Source of the DNA: Oligoflexia bacterium
GTDB taxonomy: Bacteria > Bdellovibrionota > UBA1018
Length of the DNA stretch: 39,891 bases
NCBI GenBank assembly: GCA_014378465.1
Contig: JACMNQ010000081.1
Location: 1 to 39,891 of the forward strand
Direction of reading: 5' to 3'
In this document: piece after piece, positions 17,730-25,721 of the stretch
Position numbering within the stretch: the first letter of the stretch is position 1
Layout: the number at the start of each line of letters is the position of its first letter
Notes under the pieces: model-generated
What the model was told of the DNA's origin: nothing
The model's database searches: none
What the model saw: only the letters and a program-made list of their open reading frames with translations
Program-made: the position numbers and the translations under genes

Positions 17730-18539
17730 TCAGGTCCGCCAGATCGGCTCTTCGGGAGCCACGACCTCAGTTCGATTCAGAAGGAGCCCACGCGCATTCT
17801 TCTTGCTCGCGCGATTGGAATCATTACTGGTCCGGCAGGCATCCCAGGTCGCGATCACCCATTGATGCATGAGATCTGGATCCCAGAAAAAAACGGATTC
17901 ATGGGGTTCCGACTCCGTTGCCCAGGCACGGCATTGGAGAACTTTCAGGATGGAAACTTTCCTGCCCGCTTTCGAATCTCCAACAAAAGCGCGAGGGACA
18001 CGGATCAGTCTTGTCCACTTTTCACGGTAAAGGGGATCAAGCACCCCCGCGACTTCCAGAAAACTCGCTCCGAAAGCGGAACATCCGGCGCCTTCGCCGT
18101 AGAGCGGACGATTGGGTAATCCGTAGTGTTCGTGCCCGCCGTTCTCGCGGTACTCCCGCAGGTAGCGTTCGACCCGACTTGCGGTGATGGCATTCAGCTG
18201 AAAAGTGATGAAACTCAGTTTCCCCGAACGGAAGCGTTTCTCGAGTTCAGGAAGCAGCTCCTCAGACGTTTCCAGTCGTCCCTTGAAGTCGTGAAAAAGA
18301 ACGCCCAAGCCTCGACTTTTGGCGAAGAGAAGCTCAGCCGACTGCTTGTTCTTACCCACCTGACTCATGCCCGTCAAAAAGCGAAGTTCGCCATTCACCC
18401 TGAGCTCAACACTGACATGACCAATGGAGCGGCGCGAGATCATCGCGTTCCTGAGCGTTGTTCTCGCAAGGCCCCCGGGAGAGCTCCAGTCGAGCCCAGG
18501 AGAGGGATAGAAATAAAGCGTGAGTTCATGAGTTTCCAT
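17730..18539 (-). CDS. Hypothetical protein, possible circularly permuted papain-like (NlpC/P60-type) fold
   Basis: I do not recognise the family. The 269-residue protein (ATG 18539; an in-frame TTG at 18557 is less likely) has no signal peptide or membrane segment. It shows a GHVSVEL segment with H41 and later YGEGAGCSAFGASFLE with C153. His before Cys, each at the start of a conserved-looking hydrophobic element, resembles permuted NlpC/P60 or LRAT-type cysteine hydrolases, but this is by eye only. It lies upstream of the glycosyltransferase gene and divergent from the dipeptidase gene, 42 bp away. Confidence 0.6.
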   Translation of the reverse strand: METHELTLYFYPSPGLDWSSPGGLARTTLRNAMISRRSIGHVSVELRVNGELRFLTGMSQVGKNKQSAELLFAKSRGLGVLFHDFKGRLETSEELLPELEKRFRSGKLSFITFQLNAITASRVERYLREYRENGGHEHYGLPNRPLYGEGAGCSAFGASFLEVAGVLDPLYREKWTRLIRVPRAFVGDSKAGRKVSILKVLQCRAWATESEPHESVFFWDPDLMHQWVIATWDACRTSNDSNRASKKNARGLLLNRTEVVAPEEPIWRT

Positions 18540-18581
18540 AATCGATGTGACTTTCAACTCCGGCGCTGAGAGGATGGAGCC

Positions 18582-19817
18582 ATGCTCAGTTCATTTTCAG
18601 AAAGCCTCCCCGTCCTGTTCAGACGCTGGAAGACCGTGCTGGTTTTTTCAGTTTCCATTCTCACTCTAATCCCTGGCGGCCTGATAGTAAACGCGCAAGC
18701 TGCATCTTCGGATCATGGCAAGGGTGGAGTTGACCTGCACGCTCATCTTTTCATGAAAGAAGGAATGAGCTGGATATTTCATGGGGACTTCAACCATGCG
18801 CTGCAGGCCACTTCCTGGACGGATAAATTCAAATCCAAGGTCGGTCCTGATACCCTCGAAGACTCCGGCATGAAAGTCGTCGTGGTTTCTCTGTACGCCC
18901 ATCCTCTCATGAATATTTCACTCCGTCAGTCCATTCATGATCAGATCGACATGGCGGAAGCTTTCGTCAAGGCTCGTCCTGAATGGGTGATCGCGAAATC
19001 GGCTGCAGAAGCGCAGTGGGCGCTCAGCGCGGGAAAACGAGTGCTGGTTCTCTCGCTCGAGACCGCTGCAGGAATTCTCGAGAACGAAGAGGACCTCAAG
19101 ACTTTCATCGATGCCCGCGGCATTCGAATCGTGACCCTCTTGCACCTCACCGCTGACCACTACGGCGGGGTTTCGTTCCAGAAAGGCATCAAGGGATTTG
19201 CTTCGCCTCTGGATTTCATGAAAAGTCTCGTGGCCCCCAGAAGGGACGCCAACGGAATCCGCGTCAATGACGTGGGGCTGTCGGCTGAAGGTCGAAAGAT
19301 GACGGAAGCGCTCATCAGGCGTCACGTCTGGATTGACCTCTGCCATGCCTCGGACGAAGCCCAGAAAGGACTGATCCCCCTGCTCAAGGAAGCGGGACAA
19401 CCTCTGCTTTATACCCATACATCCGCCCGACATTTTTACGAAGCTGAACGTGTGATCTCAGATGAACAGTTGGAACAGGTCAGGGAAACGCATGGCCTCG
19501 TGGGGCTTTTTCCGAGTGAAGACATGCTGGATGACGTCGGCCCGGGAGTCTGCAAGGAAGGTGTTGGCGCCATGGCCGAGCACTACCGTTACCTCGCGAG
19601 CAAGATCGGGGCGGACTCGGTGATGCTCGGATCGGACATCAATGCGCCGCTCACCGGGCTACGTGCCAATGCGTGCAATGAAAAGCCCTTTGTGAATTAC
19701 GGAGATCTTCCGGCGCTCTGGCAAGCGCTCCGAAAAGCCGGAGCGCCTGTTCCAGAAAACCTCGACTCCATGACCCGAAGATTTCTCCAGGCCTGGACTC
19801 ACGTCAAGGCACAGTGA
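18582..19817 (+). CDS. Peptidase M19 (membrane/renal dipeptidase family), exported
   Basis: A 411-residue zinc dipeptidase. The signal peptide has hydrophobic core VLVFSVSILTLIPGG and cleavage near AQA-A (about residue 40), so it acts in the periplasm or on the envelope. Metal motifs: D51-L-H53-A-H55, LSLETA, the H(L)TADHYGG segment, DLCHASDEA, LYTHTSAR and GSDIN near the end, as in amidohydrolase-superfamily M19 enzymes that cleave dipeptides, including ones with D-residues. The final 14 bp overlap the convergent ahpD-like gene. Confidence 0.88.
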   Translation: MLSSFSESLPVLFRRWKTVLVFSVSILTLIPGGLIVNAQAASSDHGKGGVDLHAHLFMKEGMSWIFHGDFNHALQATSWTDKFKSKVGPDTLEDSGMKVVVVSLYAHPLMNISLRQSIHDQIDMAEAFVKARPEWVIAKSAAEAQWALSAGKRVLVLSLETAAGILENEEDLKTFIDARGIRIVTLLHLTADHYGGVSFQKGIKGFASPLDFMKSLVAPRRDANGIRVNDVGLSAEGRKMTEALIRRHVWIDLCHASDEAQKGLIPLLKEAGQPLLYTHTSARHFYEAERVISDEQLEQVRETHGLVGLFPSEDMLDDVGPGVCKEGVGAMAEHYRYLASKIGADSVMLGSDINAPLTGLRANACNEKPFVNYGDLPALWQALRKAGAPVPENLDSMTRRFLQAWTHVKAQ

Positions 19818-20334
19818 TCGTGCTGAGAGTCTTGAGACCTTTCACGACGGAAGCGATTCTCGCGAGATCGTGAATCTTGTCTGGAGTGACTCCCGATGCG
19901 CGAAGGACTTTTTCGTGCGAAGTGACGCACATTTCGCAGCCGTTGATACAGGATACGGCCAAAGCCAGCATTTCAAATTGCTCTTTGCCCAGGACTGGCT
20001 TCGCGAGCGCGGTCATGCGAAGACCCGCGGCTTTGTAGTCTTCTTCATTGTGAATGAAATGCTTGAACCGGTAATAGGTGTTGAGCATGCCCATGATGGC
20101 AGCACTTTCTTCGGCTTCGAGCACATGATCCTGGTGGACGCCGAGCTCGGCGAGCTTTTCGCGAGCGTAGAGCACCAGGGGAGCATGCTCCACTGAGGTG
20201 GCGGTGGCCAGCAGAGTCAGCGCGGATTCAGTCGGATTGAGAAAGCCTTCCGTGAGGAGGCGATTCAGATTGAGACGCAGGTCTCTTGAAATGGCTGTGG
20301 AACGATCACCGAGGACGATATCAAGACTGCTCAT
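19804..20334 (-). CDS. ahpD: Alkyl hydroperoxidase D (AhpD)
   Basis: A 176-residue alkylhydroperoxidase with the active-site motif C133-E-M-C136-V-T-S-H140-E141, the CxxC plus His charge relay of AhpD. It reduces the oxidised AhpC and itself has weak peroxidase activity. TAAGGAG stands 5 bp before the ATG. It is the third gene of the perR-like, ahpC, ahpD run, 122 bp after ahpC. The 3' end overlaps the dipeptidase gene by 14 bp. Confidence 0.95.
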   Translation of the reverse strand: MSSLDIVLGDRSTAISRDLRLNLNRLLTEGFLNPTESALTLLATATSVEHAPLVLYAREKLAELGVHQDHVLEAEESAAIMGMLNTYYRFKHFIHNEEDYKAAGLRMTALAKPVLGKEQFEMLALAVSCINGCEMCVTSHEKVLRASGVTPDKIHDLARIASVVKGLKTLSTITVP

Positions 20335-20416
20335 AAATTCTCCTTAAAAAAAGGCGCGACGAGGTGTGATCCCCATCGCGCGCGGAAAAAAGCGATCAAC
20401 CAGTGTAAGGAACTTT

Positions 20417-20445
20417 GCCGATGTCAGGTTTTTTCCGACATCGGC
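20417..20445. repeat. Perfect 9-bp inverted repeat between ahpC and ahpD
   Basis: GCCGATGTC (20417-20425) and GACATCGGC (20437-20445) enclose an 11-nt loop AGGTTTTTTCC. It lies 11 bp after the ahpC stop on the minus strand. With no T-run after the stem it may be an mRNA processing or stability element that sets the ahpC:ahpD ratio rather than a full terminator. Confidence 0.5.
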
Positions 20446-20456
20446 GGAAATCTCAT

Positions 20457-21002
20457 TCAAGCGGAAAGAGTGGCTTTGCCCTTTTCCCAGTTGCATGGGC
20501 AGAGTTCGTCGGTCTGAAGAGCGTCGAGGGTGCGAATGACTTCCTTGACGTTGCGCCCGACGTTCAGGTCATTGACACTGACCCAGCGAACGATGCCTTC
20601 TGGATCGACGATGTAAGTCGCGCGAAGTGGCACTTTTTCAGTGGCATGCAGAACGCCGAGTGCTTCGCAGAGTTCTTTTTTCACGTCAGCAAGCATCGGG
20701 AAGCCCAGATTCTTGAGATCGGCATGGCTGTTGCGCCAGGCCAGGTGGACGAACTGACTGTCGCAGCTCACGCCGAACAGGTTGGTATCGCGATCATTGA
20801 AGCTCTTGAGCTCCTTGTTGAACTCAGCGAGTTCGGTCGGGCACACGAAAGTGAAGTCAAGGGGCCAGAAGAACATGACAGCCCATTTGCCCTTCATGTT
20901 CTCGGAAGAAATGGTTTTGAATTCCTTTCCCTTTTCGAGAGAGACACAGGCGTTGACTGAGAAGTTTGGGAATTTTTCGCCGATATTGAGAAGACGTGAC
21001 AT
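20457..21002 (-). CDS. ahpC: Peroxiredoxin AhpC (typical 2-Cys)
   Basis: A 181-residue peroxiredoxin that reduces H2O2 and organic hydroperoxides. Peroxidatic Cys54 lies in DFTFVCPTE. The C-terminal ELCPCNWEKG contains Cys168 and Cys170, where most AhpC proteins have CPANW, so there is an extra Cys next to the resolving one. AGGAG lies 7 bp before the ATG. It is preceded by the PerR-like gene and followed by ahpD, matching the AhpC/AhpD couple of bacteria that lack AhpF. Confidence 0.97.
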   Translation of the reverse strand: MSRLLNIGEKFPNFSVNACVSLEKGKEFKTISSENMKGKWAVMFFWPLDFTFVCPTELAEFNKELKSFNDRDTNLFGVSCDSQFVHLAWRNSHADLKNLGFPMLADVKKELCEALGVLHATEKVPLRATYIVDPEGIVRWVSVNDLNVGRNVKEVIRTLDALQTDELCPCNWEKGKATLSA

Positions 21003-21041
21003 TTGTAATTCTCCTGAATGAGTTTTGGGACAACGGGGCCG

Positions 21042-21059
21042 CCTGCAGTCGCCTGCAGG
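21042..21059. repeat. Short hairpin in the ahpC leader
   Basis: On the minus strand CCTGCAG-GCGA-CTGCAGG forms a perfect 7-bp stem closed by a GNRA-type GCGA tetraloop. It lies between the regulator gene stop and the ahpC ribosome site. It could stabilise the ahpC part of the polycistronic mRNA. Confidence 0.45.
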
Positions 21060-21071
21060 AGATGGCTTGAC

Positions 21072-21503
21072 TTAACTTCGTGTTCCTTTGAGAAGGATTT
21101 CCATTTCCTTGATCTTGAAACTGGGCTTGAGCTTGAGGTTCACGCTGAGCTGGTCTGGTTCAATATCAATCAACTCCCCCGTGGCTTCATCTAAAAAGTG
21201 ATGATGCGACGTGAGGTTGTTGTCATAAACCGAACTTTCCGTGTGCGGGAACCTGTACTCCTTGAGAAGACCGGCCTGAACCAGAATGCCAAGCGTGTTG
21301 TAAACGGTCGCCAGACTGATTTTCGGAAAATTCAGATCCGCCCACGCCTTCACCTGCTCTGCAGTCGGGTGCTTCGCTTCGCAGAGCACAAAACGACAGA
21401 TCGCAATGCGTTGAGCCGTCGGTTGAACCCCTGCCGACTTCAAACGGGACTCAATCTCGTTTGGACTCAAGCAGTGATTCGGAGTCTGATTTTTAGCCTT
21501 CAT
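21072..21503 (-). CDS. perR: Fur-family peroxide regulator, PerR-like, lacking the structural zinc cysteines
   Basis: A 143-residue Fur-superfamily repressor. The winged helix has the recognition helix SLATVYNTL (63-71). The sensing-site residues line up by eye with PerR: H45 in HPTAE, D94, H100, H102 and D113; Asp at 94 is what separates PerR from Fur. The two CxxC structural-zinc pairs are absent: HHHFLDEATG stands where HxHxxCxxCG is usual. Neighbours ahpC and ahpD support a peroxide-stress role. The ATG has no Shine-Dalgarno and begins inside a palindromic operator, implying autoregulation and a nearly leaderless mRNA. Confidence 0.88.
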   Translation of the reverse strand: MKAKNQTPNHCLSPNEIESRLKSAGVQPTAQRIAICRFVLCEAKHPTAEQVKAWADLNFPKISLATVYNTLGILVQAGLLKEYRFPHTESSVYDNNLTSHHHFLDEATGELIDIEPDQLSVNLKLKPSFKIKEMEILLKGTRS

Positions 21504-21527
21504 TCTAAATTTAGAATAGTTCTAAAT
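21502..21527. promoter_or_regulatory. PerR/Fur-type operator of overlapping palindromes
   Basis: Three half-sites of the form TTCTAAA/TTTAGAA lie head to tail. ATTCTAAATTTAGAAT (21502-21517) is a perfect 16-bp palindrome, and TTTAGAATAGTTCTAAA (21510-21526) is a perfect 7-3-7 inverted repeat sharing the middle half-site. They cover the predicted -10 and the first base of the start codon of the PerR-like gene. AT-rich TTCTAAA half-sites match Fur/PerR box character. Confidence 0.8.
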
Positions 21528-21541
21528 CTGGAAGAACTCAA
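21513..21541 (-). promoter_or_regulatory. Promoter of the perR-ahpC-ahpD operon
   Basis: On the minus strand TTGAGT (21541-21536) and TATTCT (21518-21513) are spaced 17 bp. Each matches the sigma70 consensus at four of six positions. The start point would fall about 2-3 nt before the ATG at 21503, so the mRNA would be almost leaderless. The operator overlaps the -10, consistent with repression by occlusion. Confidence 0.55.
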
Positions 21542-21592
21542 GGACAAACTTTGGCGGGCGTAAGCCGCTTGTTGAACAGAAACTAGATAGCT

Positions 21593-22483
21593 TCACGATT
21601 TCATAGAGTTACCGAGTACCGGGAGTGGACCCTTGCAGCCTTTTGCGTCGTCAAAGTTCATCACGATCTTGATTTCATCCTGTCCGGCATCAGAGATCTG
21701 AGAAGTCTCAGTCTGCGTGATTCTGTAAAACTGTTGGGTGAGTCGTGAGGAGGAGACCGATTGTGAAACTCCAACCTGATTGAATTCTTTCGGCCAATCG
21801 GCTTCCAAAGAGAATGGCCGACCCGTGGCGGGATGCTCAATCACCAGCCTTTGCGCCCCGAGCATCAATCGATTCACTCCGAAATGGTCCCTGAAAAAGC
21901 GATTGTACTTTCCGTCGCCGTAAACGGTGTCGCCGATCAGCGGATGCGAGATCGAATCCAGGTGGCGCCGCACCTGATGGTAACGTCCTGTGGCAGTCTC
22001 GACCCGCACCAGCGAGAACCGCGTCGTGGGATAACGACCCAGCGCGTGCGGAAGTTCAACAGTTCCTTCATTCCAGAACTCTGAAACAGCGGGCTTGAGT
22101 TCGTTCTCGTCGGCAACTTTGGCCTCGCCGGTACGCTCATTGATCTCCGAGCCCGCGAGCGGTTTGTCAATTCTCCCCTGCTTCGGGGCAAAGCCGCGCA
22201 CGAGGGCGAAGTAAGTCTTCTGAACTCTCTTTTCGCGAAACTGAACGTTCATCGCTTCCGCAGCTTCAGAGCTGAGTGCGAAGAGAAGAACCCCTGACGT
22301 CCCGCGGTCAAGCCTGTGAACGGGATAAACCCATTGGCCGAGCTGATCGCGCAAAAGGCCCATGCAGTGGGTTTTTTCGTGAGGGTCCCAGGCCGACTTG
22401 TGTACCAGCAATCCCGAAGGCTTGTCGATCGCGACGAAGTCCGGATCTCGGTAGATGACTTTCAGTTCAGGAAGCTCTGACAT
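21593..22483 (-). CDS. truC: RluA/TruC-family pseudouridine synthase
   Basis: A 296-residue pseudouridine synthase. The catalytic Asp59 is in HRLDRGTSGVLLFA, followed by QKTYFALVRG, ATGRYHQVRRHL and the SHPLIGDTVYGDG motifs. The N-terminal VIYRDPDFVAIDKPSGLLVH and the overall pattern fit TruC (tRNA U65) best among RluA proteins. A tail of about 55 polar residues after the domain is extra. The ATG at 22483 lies inside the end of ade (17-bp overlap), so translation is probably coupled. RluA-type rRNA targets remain possible. Confidence 0.87.
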   Translation of the reverse strand: MSELPELKVIYRDPDFVAIDKPSGLLVHKSAWDPHEKTHCMGLLRDQLGQWVYPVHRLDRGTSGVLLFALSSEAAEAMNVQFREKRVQKTYFALVRGFAPKQGRIDKPLAGSEINERTGEAKVADENELKPAVSEFWNEGTVELPHALGRYPTTRFSLVRVETATGRYHQVRRHLDSISHPLIGDTVYGDGKYNRFFRDHFGVNRLMLGAQRLVIEHPATGRPFSLEADWPKEFNQVGVSQSVSSSRLTQQFYRITQTETSQISDAGQDEIKIVMNFDDAKGCKGPLPVLGNSMKS

Positions 22484-24188
22484 CAATGACTTTGAACAGG
22501 TCCACGTCGACCAACCCCTGGTCCGTCAATTTCAGTGAAGGAATGACGGGGAGACTGAGAAATGCGAGTTGAAGGAAGGGCTCCGGCAATTCACAGCCGA
22601 CTGCGCGACTCGCCTTTTTCAGATCCAGGAGTGAATTCTTCAAGGATTCAGGATCCTGATCCGACATCAGGCCGCCCATGGGAAGCGCGAGACGCGAAAG
22701 GACCTGGCCATCCCGAACGACGCTGAAACCGCCACCGCATTCTCGCAGCGATTTCATCGCGATTCGCATGTCTTCAGTGTTGCTGCCGACGGCGATCAGG
22801 TTGTGACTGTCATGTCCCACACTCGATGCGATGGCACCTTTGAATTCCTGACCGAAGCCCGAGACATAGGCGTTGGCGGGTTTGCTGCCACGACCGTAGC
22901 GTTCGAGCACCGAAAGTTTCGCGACACCCGGGGCATCGTGAGCGCTCACATGTCTTGAAGTGATGATTTTTCCGTCGACCACTCCCATGACGTGAACCTG
23001 GCCAGTCGGCGCATTGAAATCGACCGCTGCCGGATCGGCGGCGCGAATCGTGTTTTCATGCTGACGGATACCTTTGGAAGGCAACATGATTTCCGAAGCG
23101 TAGCGCCCTGCCTTGAGAACTGAATCAATCGCACAGGACTGAAGATCATTGAGCACCACGAGATCGGCCTGATAGCCTGGAGCGATCGCGCCGGTTCTTC
23201 GGCCGGACCCATTCGGCCCCTTGTCTAGACCATAGTGACGAGCCACGCTCCAGGACGCGGATCGGTAAACGACTTCAGGAGCCACTCCCCTTTTCATCGC
23301 TTCACGAAGAAGATAATCCAGATGTCCCTGAGTCAGAATGTCGAGCGGATTGCGATCATCCGTGCAGAACCCAAGGGTTGAGGAAGTGGCGAGGGTCAGA
23401 AGTGGAATCAGAGCCTGCAGATCCTTGGCGACGCTGCCTTCGCGAATCCAGACCGCGATTCCCTTGGTCAATTTTTCACGCGCTTCTTCAAGCTCTGAAG
23501 ATTCGTGACAGCTCGAGATGCCGGCGGCCGCGTAAGCGGAAAGGTCCTTGCCGCGAAGGAGCGGGCAATGACCATCCACTGCCCCTTTGGAACCGAGAAT
23601 CTTGTTGAGGATCTCCTCGTCGCCGTGAAGGACTCCCGGCATGTTCATCATTTCAGCGAGACCCAGAGCCCGCGGATGATGAGCGAGCTTCGCCAACTGC
23701 GCGGAAGTGATCGTGCCCCCGCCGTTGGTTTCGAGATGTGTCGCAGGGACGCAGGAACTCAGCATGACCCAGAGATCGAGATCAAGTTCCAGGGAGGCAT
23801 TCAGAAAGTAATCAATCCCCGCCGTGCCGGAAACGTTGGCGAGCTCATGCGGGTCACAGATCGCGCTCGTCGTTCCGCGCGGCAGAACCGCATTCTGAAA
23901 ATGGGAAGGCAGCATCAACGAACTCTCGACATGCACATGGGCATCGATGAATCCCGGCACGACCCATTTGCCCTTGCCGTCAATTTCCCGACGGGCTTTG
24001 AGCCCGGGCTCCACTCCGACGATCACTCCCTCACAGACTGCAACATCCCCGGTTTTGAATTCACAGGAGAAGACGTCCAGGTACTGCACTCCTTTCAGGA
24101 GCAGATCTGACTCGACCACTCCTCGAGCGGCCTGGATACGTCTGGCAAGCAGGGAGCGGTCTACGGGAACGGAGTAAGCGTTTGACAT
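22467..24188 (-). CDS. ade: Adenine deaminase (Ade type)
   Basis: A 573-residue amidohydrolase converting adenine to hypoxanthine for purine salvage. Start ATG 24188 is set by AAAGGAGG 5 bp upstream; an earlier in-frame start at 24221 lacks this. Motifs: GFIDAHVHVESS (H84, H86) for metal binding, PRGTTSAICDPHE, MMNMPGV, DGHCP, the LGFCTDDRNP metal site, and a C-terminal domain with SVGHDSHN and ECGGGFSVV. The length fits the family. It overlaps truC by 17 bp. No purine riboswitch is visible upstream. Confidence 0.95.
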   Translation of the reverse strand: MSNAYSVPVDRSLLARRIQAARGVVESDLLLKGVQYLDVFSCEFKTGDVAVCEGVIVGVEPGLKARREIDGKGKWVVPGFIDAHVHVESSLMLPSHFQNAVLPRGTTSAICDPHELANVSGTAGIDYFLNASLELDLDLWVMLSSCVPATHLETNGGGTITSAQLAKLAHHPRALGLAEMMNMPGVLHGDEEILNKILGSKGAVDGHCPLLRGKDLSAYAAAGISSCHESSELEEAREKLTKGIAVWIREGSVAKDLQALIPLLTLATSSTLGFCTDDRNPLDILTQGHLDYLLREAMKRGVAPEVVYRSASWSVARHYGLDKGPNGSGRRTGAIAPGYQADLVVLNDLQSCAIDSVLKAGRYASEIMLPSKGIRQHENTIRAADPAAVDFNAPTGQVHVMGVVDGKIITSRHVSAHDAPGVAKLSVLERYGRGSKPANAYVSGFGQEFKGAIASSVGHDSHNLIAVGSNTEDMRIAMKSLRECGGGFSVVRDGQVLSRLALPMGGLMSDQDPESLKNSLLDLKKASRAVGCELPEPFLQLAFLSLPVIPSLKLTDQGLVDVDLFKVIDVRAS

Positions 24189-24333
24189 GTTGCCTCCTTT
24201 GTAGCGCAACTCCTCAGGCACTTCGAGTCCTTTCCTGTGTCGAGATTTTGACGCGCGCTCTGTAGATGGGGTGCCCGCAGATCCTTCAAACCGTGGACCT
24301 CAAGATTTCATTCTGAAAATCCGATTCTACCCT

Positions 24334-25674
24334 ATGAAGACAGGTGTCCTGATCGCAACCTTTCTGATCGTGTGGAGCACTCTCGGCCTCCCCCTTTCAG
24401 CGGCGCAAGCCGCACCCGCGACAGTGCTTGAGCAGGTCCGGCTGCTTGAAAACGACTTCGATGCCGAGAAAGCTCACATCGAAATGATCGACCGTGCAGG
24501 CACGACCCCCGGTTTGCCTGGCAAAATCAGAGCGGGCTACTTCATCTTTGAATCGGACATCATCGGCGGCCAGCGGCTGGCGGCTTACATTCGAGCCGCT
24601 CGCCGCGGTGTGAACGTGCAACTCATTCTGGACGATTACATGTATCACCTTTCGGAAGCTCTCGTGAACTACCTCGAAACCCAGGGAGTTCACGTCGTGG
24701 TCTACAATCAGTTCGATGCCTTTCGCCCGATCGAGTCCAAGACGCAGCGCTTTCACCTGAAATACGAAAACATCGACGGCGTCGAAATGATCACGGAAGG
24801 TCGAAACGTCTCGGCCAATTATTATGCTCCGAGGCATGGCGACCCGAAATACGATTTCACGGATCGCAGCGTCTGGATCAAAGGACATGTGGCGTGGGAA
24901 AATGCGCAATTTCATGACGAACTCTGGGCTTCAGAATATGTCGCGAAAAAAGACTACGGCAACAAACTTCCCGTTCTCATTGAACGGGGCAAGCGCCTGA
25001 TGGACCAGTACGAAGACATCCTCAAAGGCACCCGAGAACATCTCAGTCATGTCCAGTACGAATACCCGATCATGGAAATTGAAGCATCGAAGATTCAACT
25101 GATGACGGACAATTTTCACGATAAAAGCAGTTTCGGTGTCTATGATCAGATCCTTCGGGGGATCGAGACGGCGCAAACCCGAATCACGGGTGAGACTCCT
25201 TACCTTCTGGCTCCAGACAAGATGGACAAGGCTTTTTCGGATGCGGTCAAACGCAACGTCCCGGTCAAGCTCACCACCAACAGCCGCGACGCGATGGACG
25301 AAGAATACGTCGCCATCGCTTACAACGACCAGATGAATCATCTGCTCGAAGGCAAGGTCGGGATTGAAGTCTTCATGGAAAAGGGAACGCTCCACGCCAA
25401 GGCGATGGTCTTTGACGGACACGTGACCTACCTGATGACGGCAAATCTCAATGGCAGGTCCGCTCATACCGATCTCGAAATGGGAGTCATCATCGATCAC
25501 AGGGAACTGGCCGACATCGTTGAAGCCAATATCAGGAAACGCGACACTGCCAAACTCACCACGGAACTACTGCATACCTCGCGCGAGTATGCCCTGCGCG
25601 TGAAGGGCTTCTGGAACAAGTGTGAGGCGCTCCTCAAGGTCCAGGCCGCCAAGCTTCTCGAAGACCAGCTCTAG
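24334..25674 (+). CDS. Exported phospholipase D / cardiolipin-synthase-like protein with two HKD motifs
   Basis: A 446-residue protein with a signal peptide (LIATFLIVWSTLGLPL, cleavage after SAAQA near residue 26). The upstream in-frame ATG at 24271 would put 21 residues before the signal, so 24334 is preferred. Two phosphodiesterase motifs are present: H141-L-K143-x4-D148 followed by GRNVSANY, and H354-A-K356-x4-D361 followed by MTANLNGRS. Each HKD half supplies one side of the active site. The substrate could be prey or own phospholipid, or nucleic acid; export argues for an envelope or secreted target. It is divergent from ade, with no strong Shine-Dalgarno. Confidence 0.85.
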   Translation: MKTGVLIATFLIVWSTLGLPLSAAQAAPATVLEQVRLLENDFDAEKAHIEMIDRAGTTPGLPGKIRAGYFIFESDIIGGQRLAAYIRAARRGVNVQLILDDYMYHLSEALVNYLETQGVHVVVYNQFDAFRPIESKTQRFHLKYENIDGVEMITEGRNVSANYYAPRHGDPKYDFTDRSVWIKGHVAWENAQFHDELWASEYVAKKDYGNKLPVLIERGKRLMDQYEDILKGTREHLSHVQYEYPIMEIEASKIQLMTDNFHDKSSFGVYDQILRGIETAQTRITGETPYLLAPDKMDKAFSDAVKRNVPVKLTTNSRDAMDEEYVAIAYNDQMNHLLEGKVGIEVFMEKGTLHAKAMVFDGHVTYLMTANLNGRSAHTDLEMGVIIDHRELADIVEANIRKRDTAKLTTELLHTSREYALRVKGFWNKCEALLKVQAAKLLEDQL

Positions 25675-25721
25675 GACTTTTTTCCTTCGCAAGCCGTCTG
25701 AGCTTGCGGTAGACCTGAGCC

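Noticed and set aside
24189..24333. Possible purine riboswitch ahead of ade
   Set aside because: No conserved purine-riboswitch loops or three-way junction could be traced in the 145-bp divergent gap.
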